DNA of 14,336 nt, from assembly GCA_900322165.1 (NCBI GenBank), contig ONYR01000157.1:1-14336 (forward strand), written 5' to 3'. The DNA comes from an uncultured Eubacteriales bacterium (GTDB lineage Bacteria > Bacillota > Clostridia > Lachnospirales > Bianqueaceae). The translations under genes and the position numbers were made by a program. This document shows, piece by piece, positions 14,236-14,336 of this stretch (position 1 is the first letter of the stretch; each line of letters begins with the position of its first letter). The notes beneath the pieces were generated by a model, which was not told the origin of the DNA, made no database searches, and was given only the letters and a program-made list of their open reading frames with translations.

Positions 14236-14267
14236 AAAAACCTCCGGCCAAACACCGGAGGTTTTTT
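14236..14267 (+). terminator. Rho-independent terminator after the aldolase gene
   Basis: AAAAA then CCTCCGG (14241-14247), loop CCAAACA, CCGGAGG (14255-14261) and a run of six T (14262-14267). The A-tract pairs with the T-tract, so it can work in both directions. It lies 34 bases after the aldolase stop codon and closes the operon. The rest of the window (14268-14336) is T-rich and shows nothing I can call. Confidence 0.93.
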
Positions 14268-14336
14268 ATGCTCTTTTTCACTTTTTACTTTCATTTTTCA
14301 TGCTTTTTGATTCCCCTTTTCGGTATTTTTGAAGGA

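Overview
The window looks like a chromosomal pectin / uronate-oligosaccharide utilisation locus from a low-to-mid GC Gram-positive bacterium of class Clostridia (Bacillota). The basis is a CUT1-type ABC importer of the LplB/YtcP kind with a lipoprotein binding protein, stand-alone MsmX/UgpC-type ATPases, strong AGGAGG-like ribosome binding sites, mostly ATG starts, and a classic rho-independent terminator. I cannot name family or genus from sequence alone. No tRNA, rRNA, CRISPR, insertion sequence or phage gene is visible.

Region 1 (1-10347, all +) reads as one long operon whose promoter lies left of the window: permease 1 (cut by the left edge), permease 2, a large lipoprotein binding protein, two small four-helix membrane proteins, an MsmX-type ATPase, two more small membrane proteins, an intracellular GH28 polygalacturonase-type hydrolase and an intracellular GH105 unsaturated-uronyl hydrolase. 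Gaps are mostly under 120 bp, one junction is an ATGA overlap, and two gaps hold perfect stem-loops without U-tracts. The four unrecognised membrane proteins around the ATPase are the least conventional part of the locus.

Region 2 (10344-11168, -) is an AraC-family regulator with an N-terminal cupin-like sensor. It converges on the GH105 gene, and the two stop codons share a TTAA. A good promoter (TGGACA-17-TATAAT, extended -10) precedes it. A TCCATAT direct repeat with 21 bp periodicity overlaps the -35.

Region 3 (11169-11524) is a 356-bp divergent control region with that operator, a plausible rightward promoter and a potentially structured leader. Region 4 (11525-14201, +) is a second MsmX-type ATPase, KduI (5-keto-4-deoxyuronate isomerase) and KDPG/KHG aldolase, ended by a strong terminator at 14236-14267.

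Inferred working model: pectic oligosaccharides, probably unsaturated ones made by secreted lyases elsewhere, are captured by the lipoprotein and imported. In the cytoplasm GH28 and GH105 cut them. The released 4,5-unsaturated uronate becomes 5-keto-4-deoxyuronate, KduI isomerises it, and after KduD and KdgK steps (not in this window) the aldolase yields pyruvate and glyceraldehyde-3-phosphate. The AraC-type protein is the natural candidate for the inducer-responsive switch.
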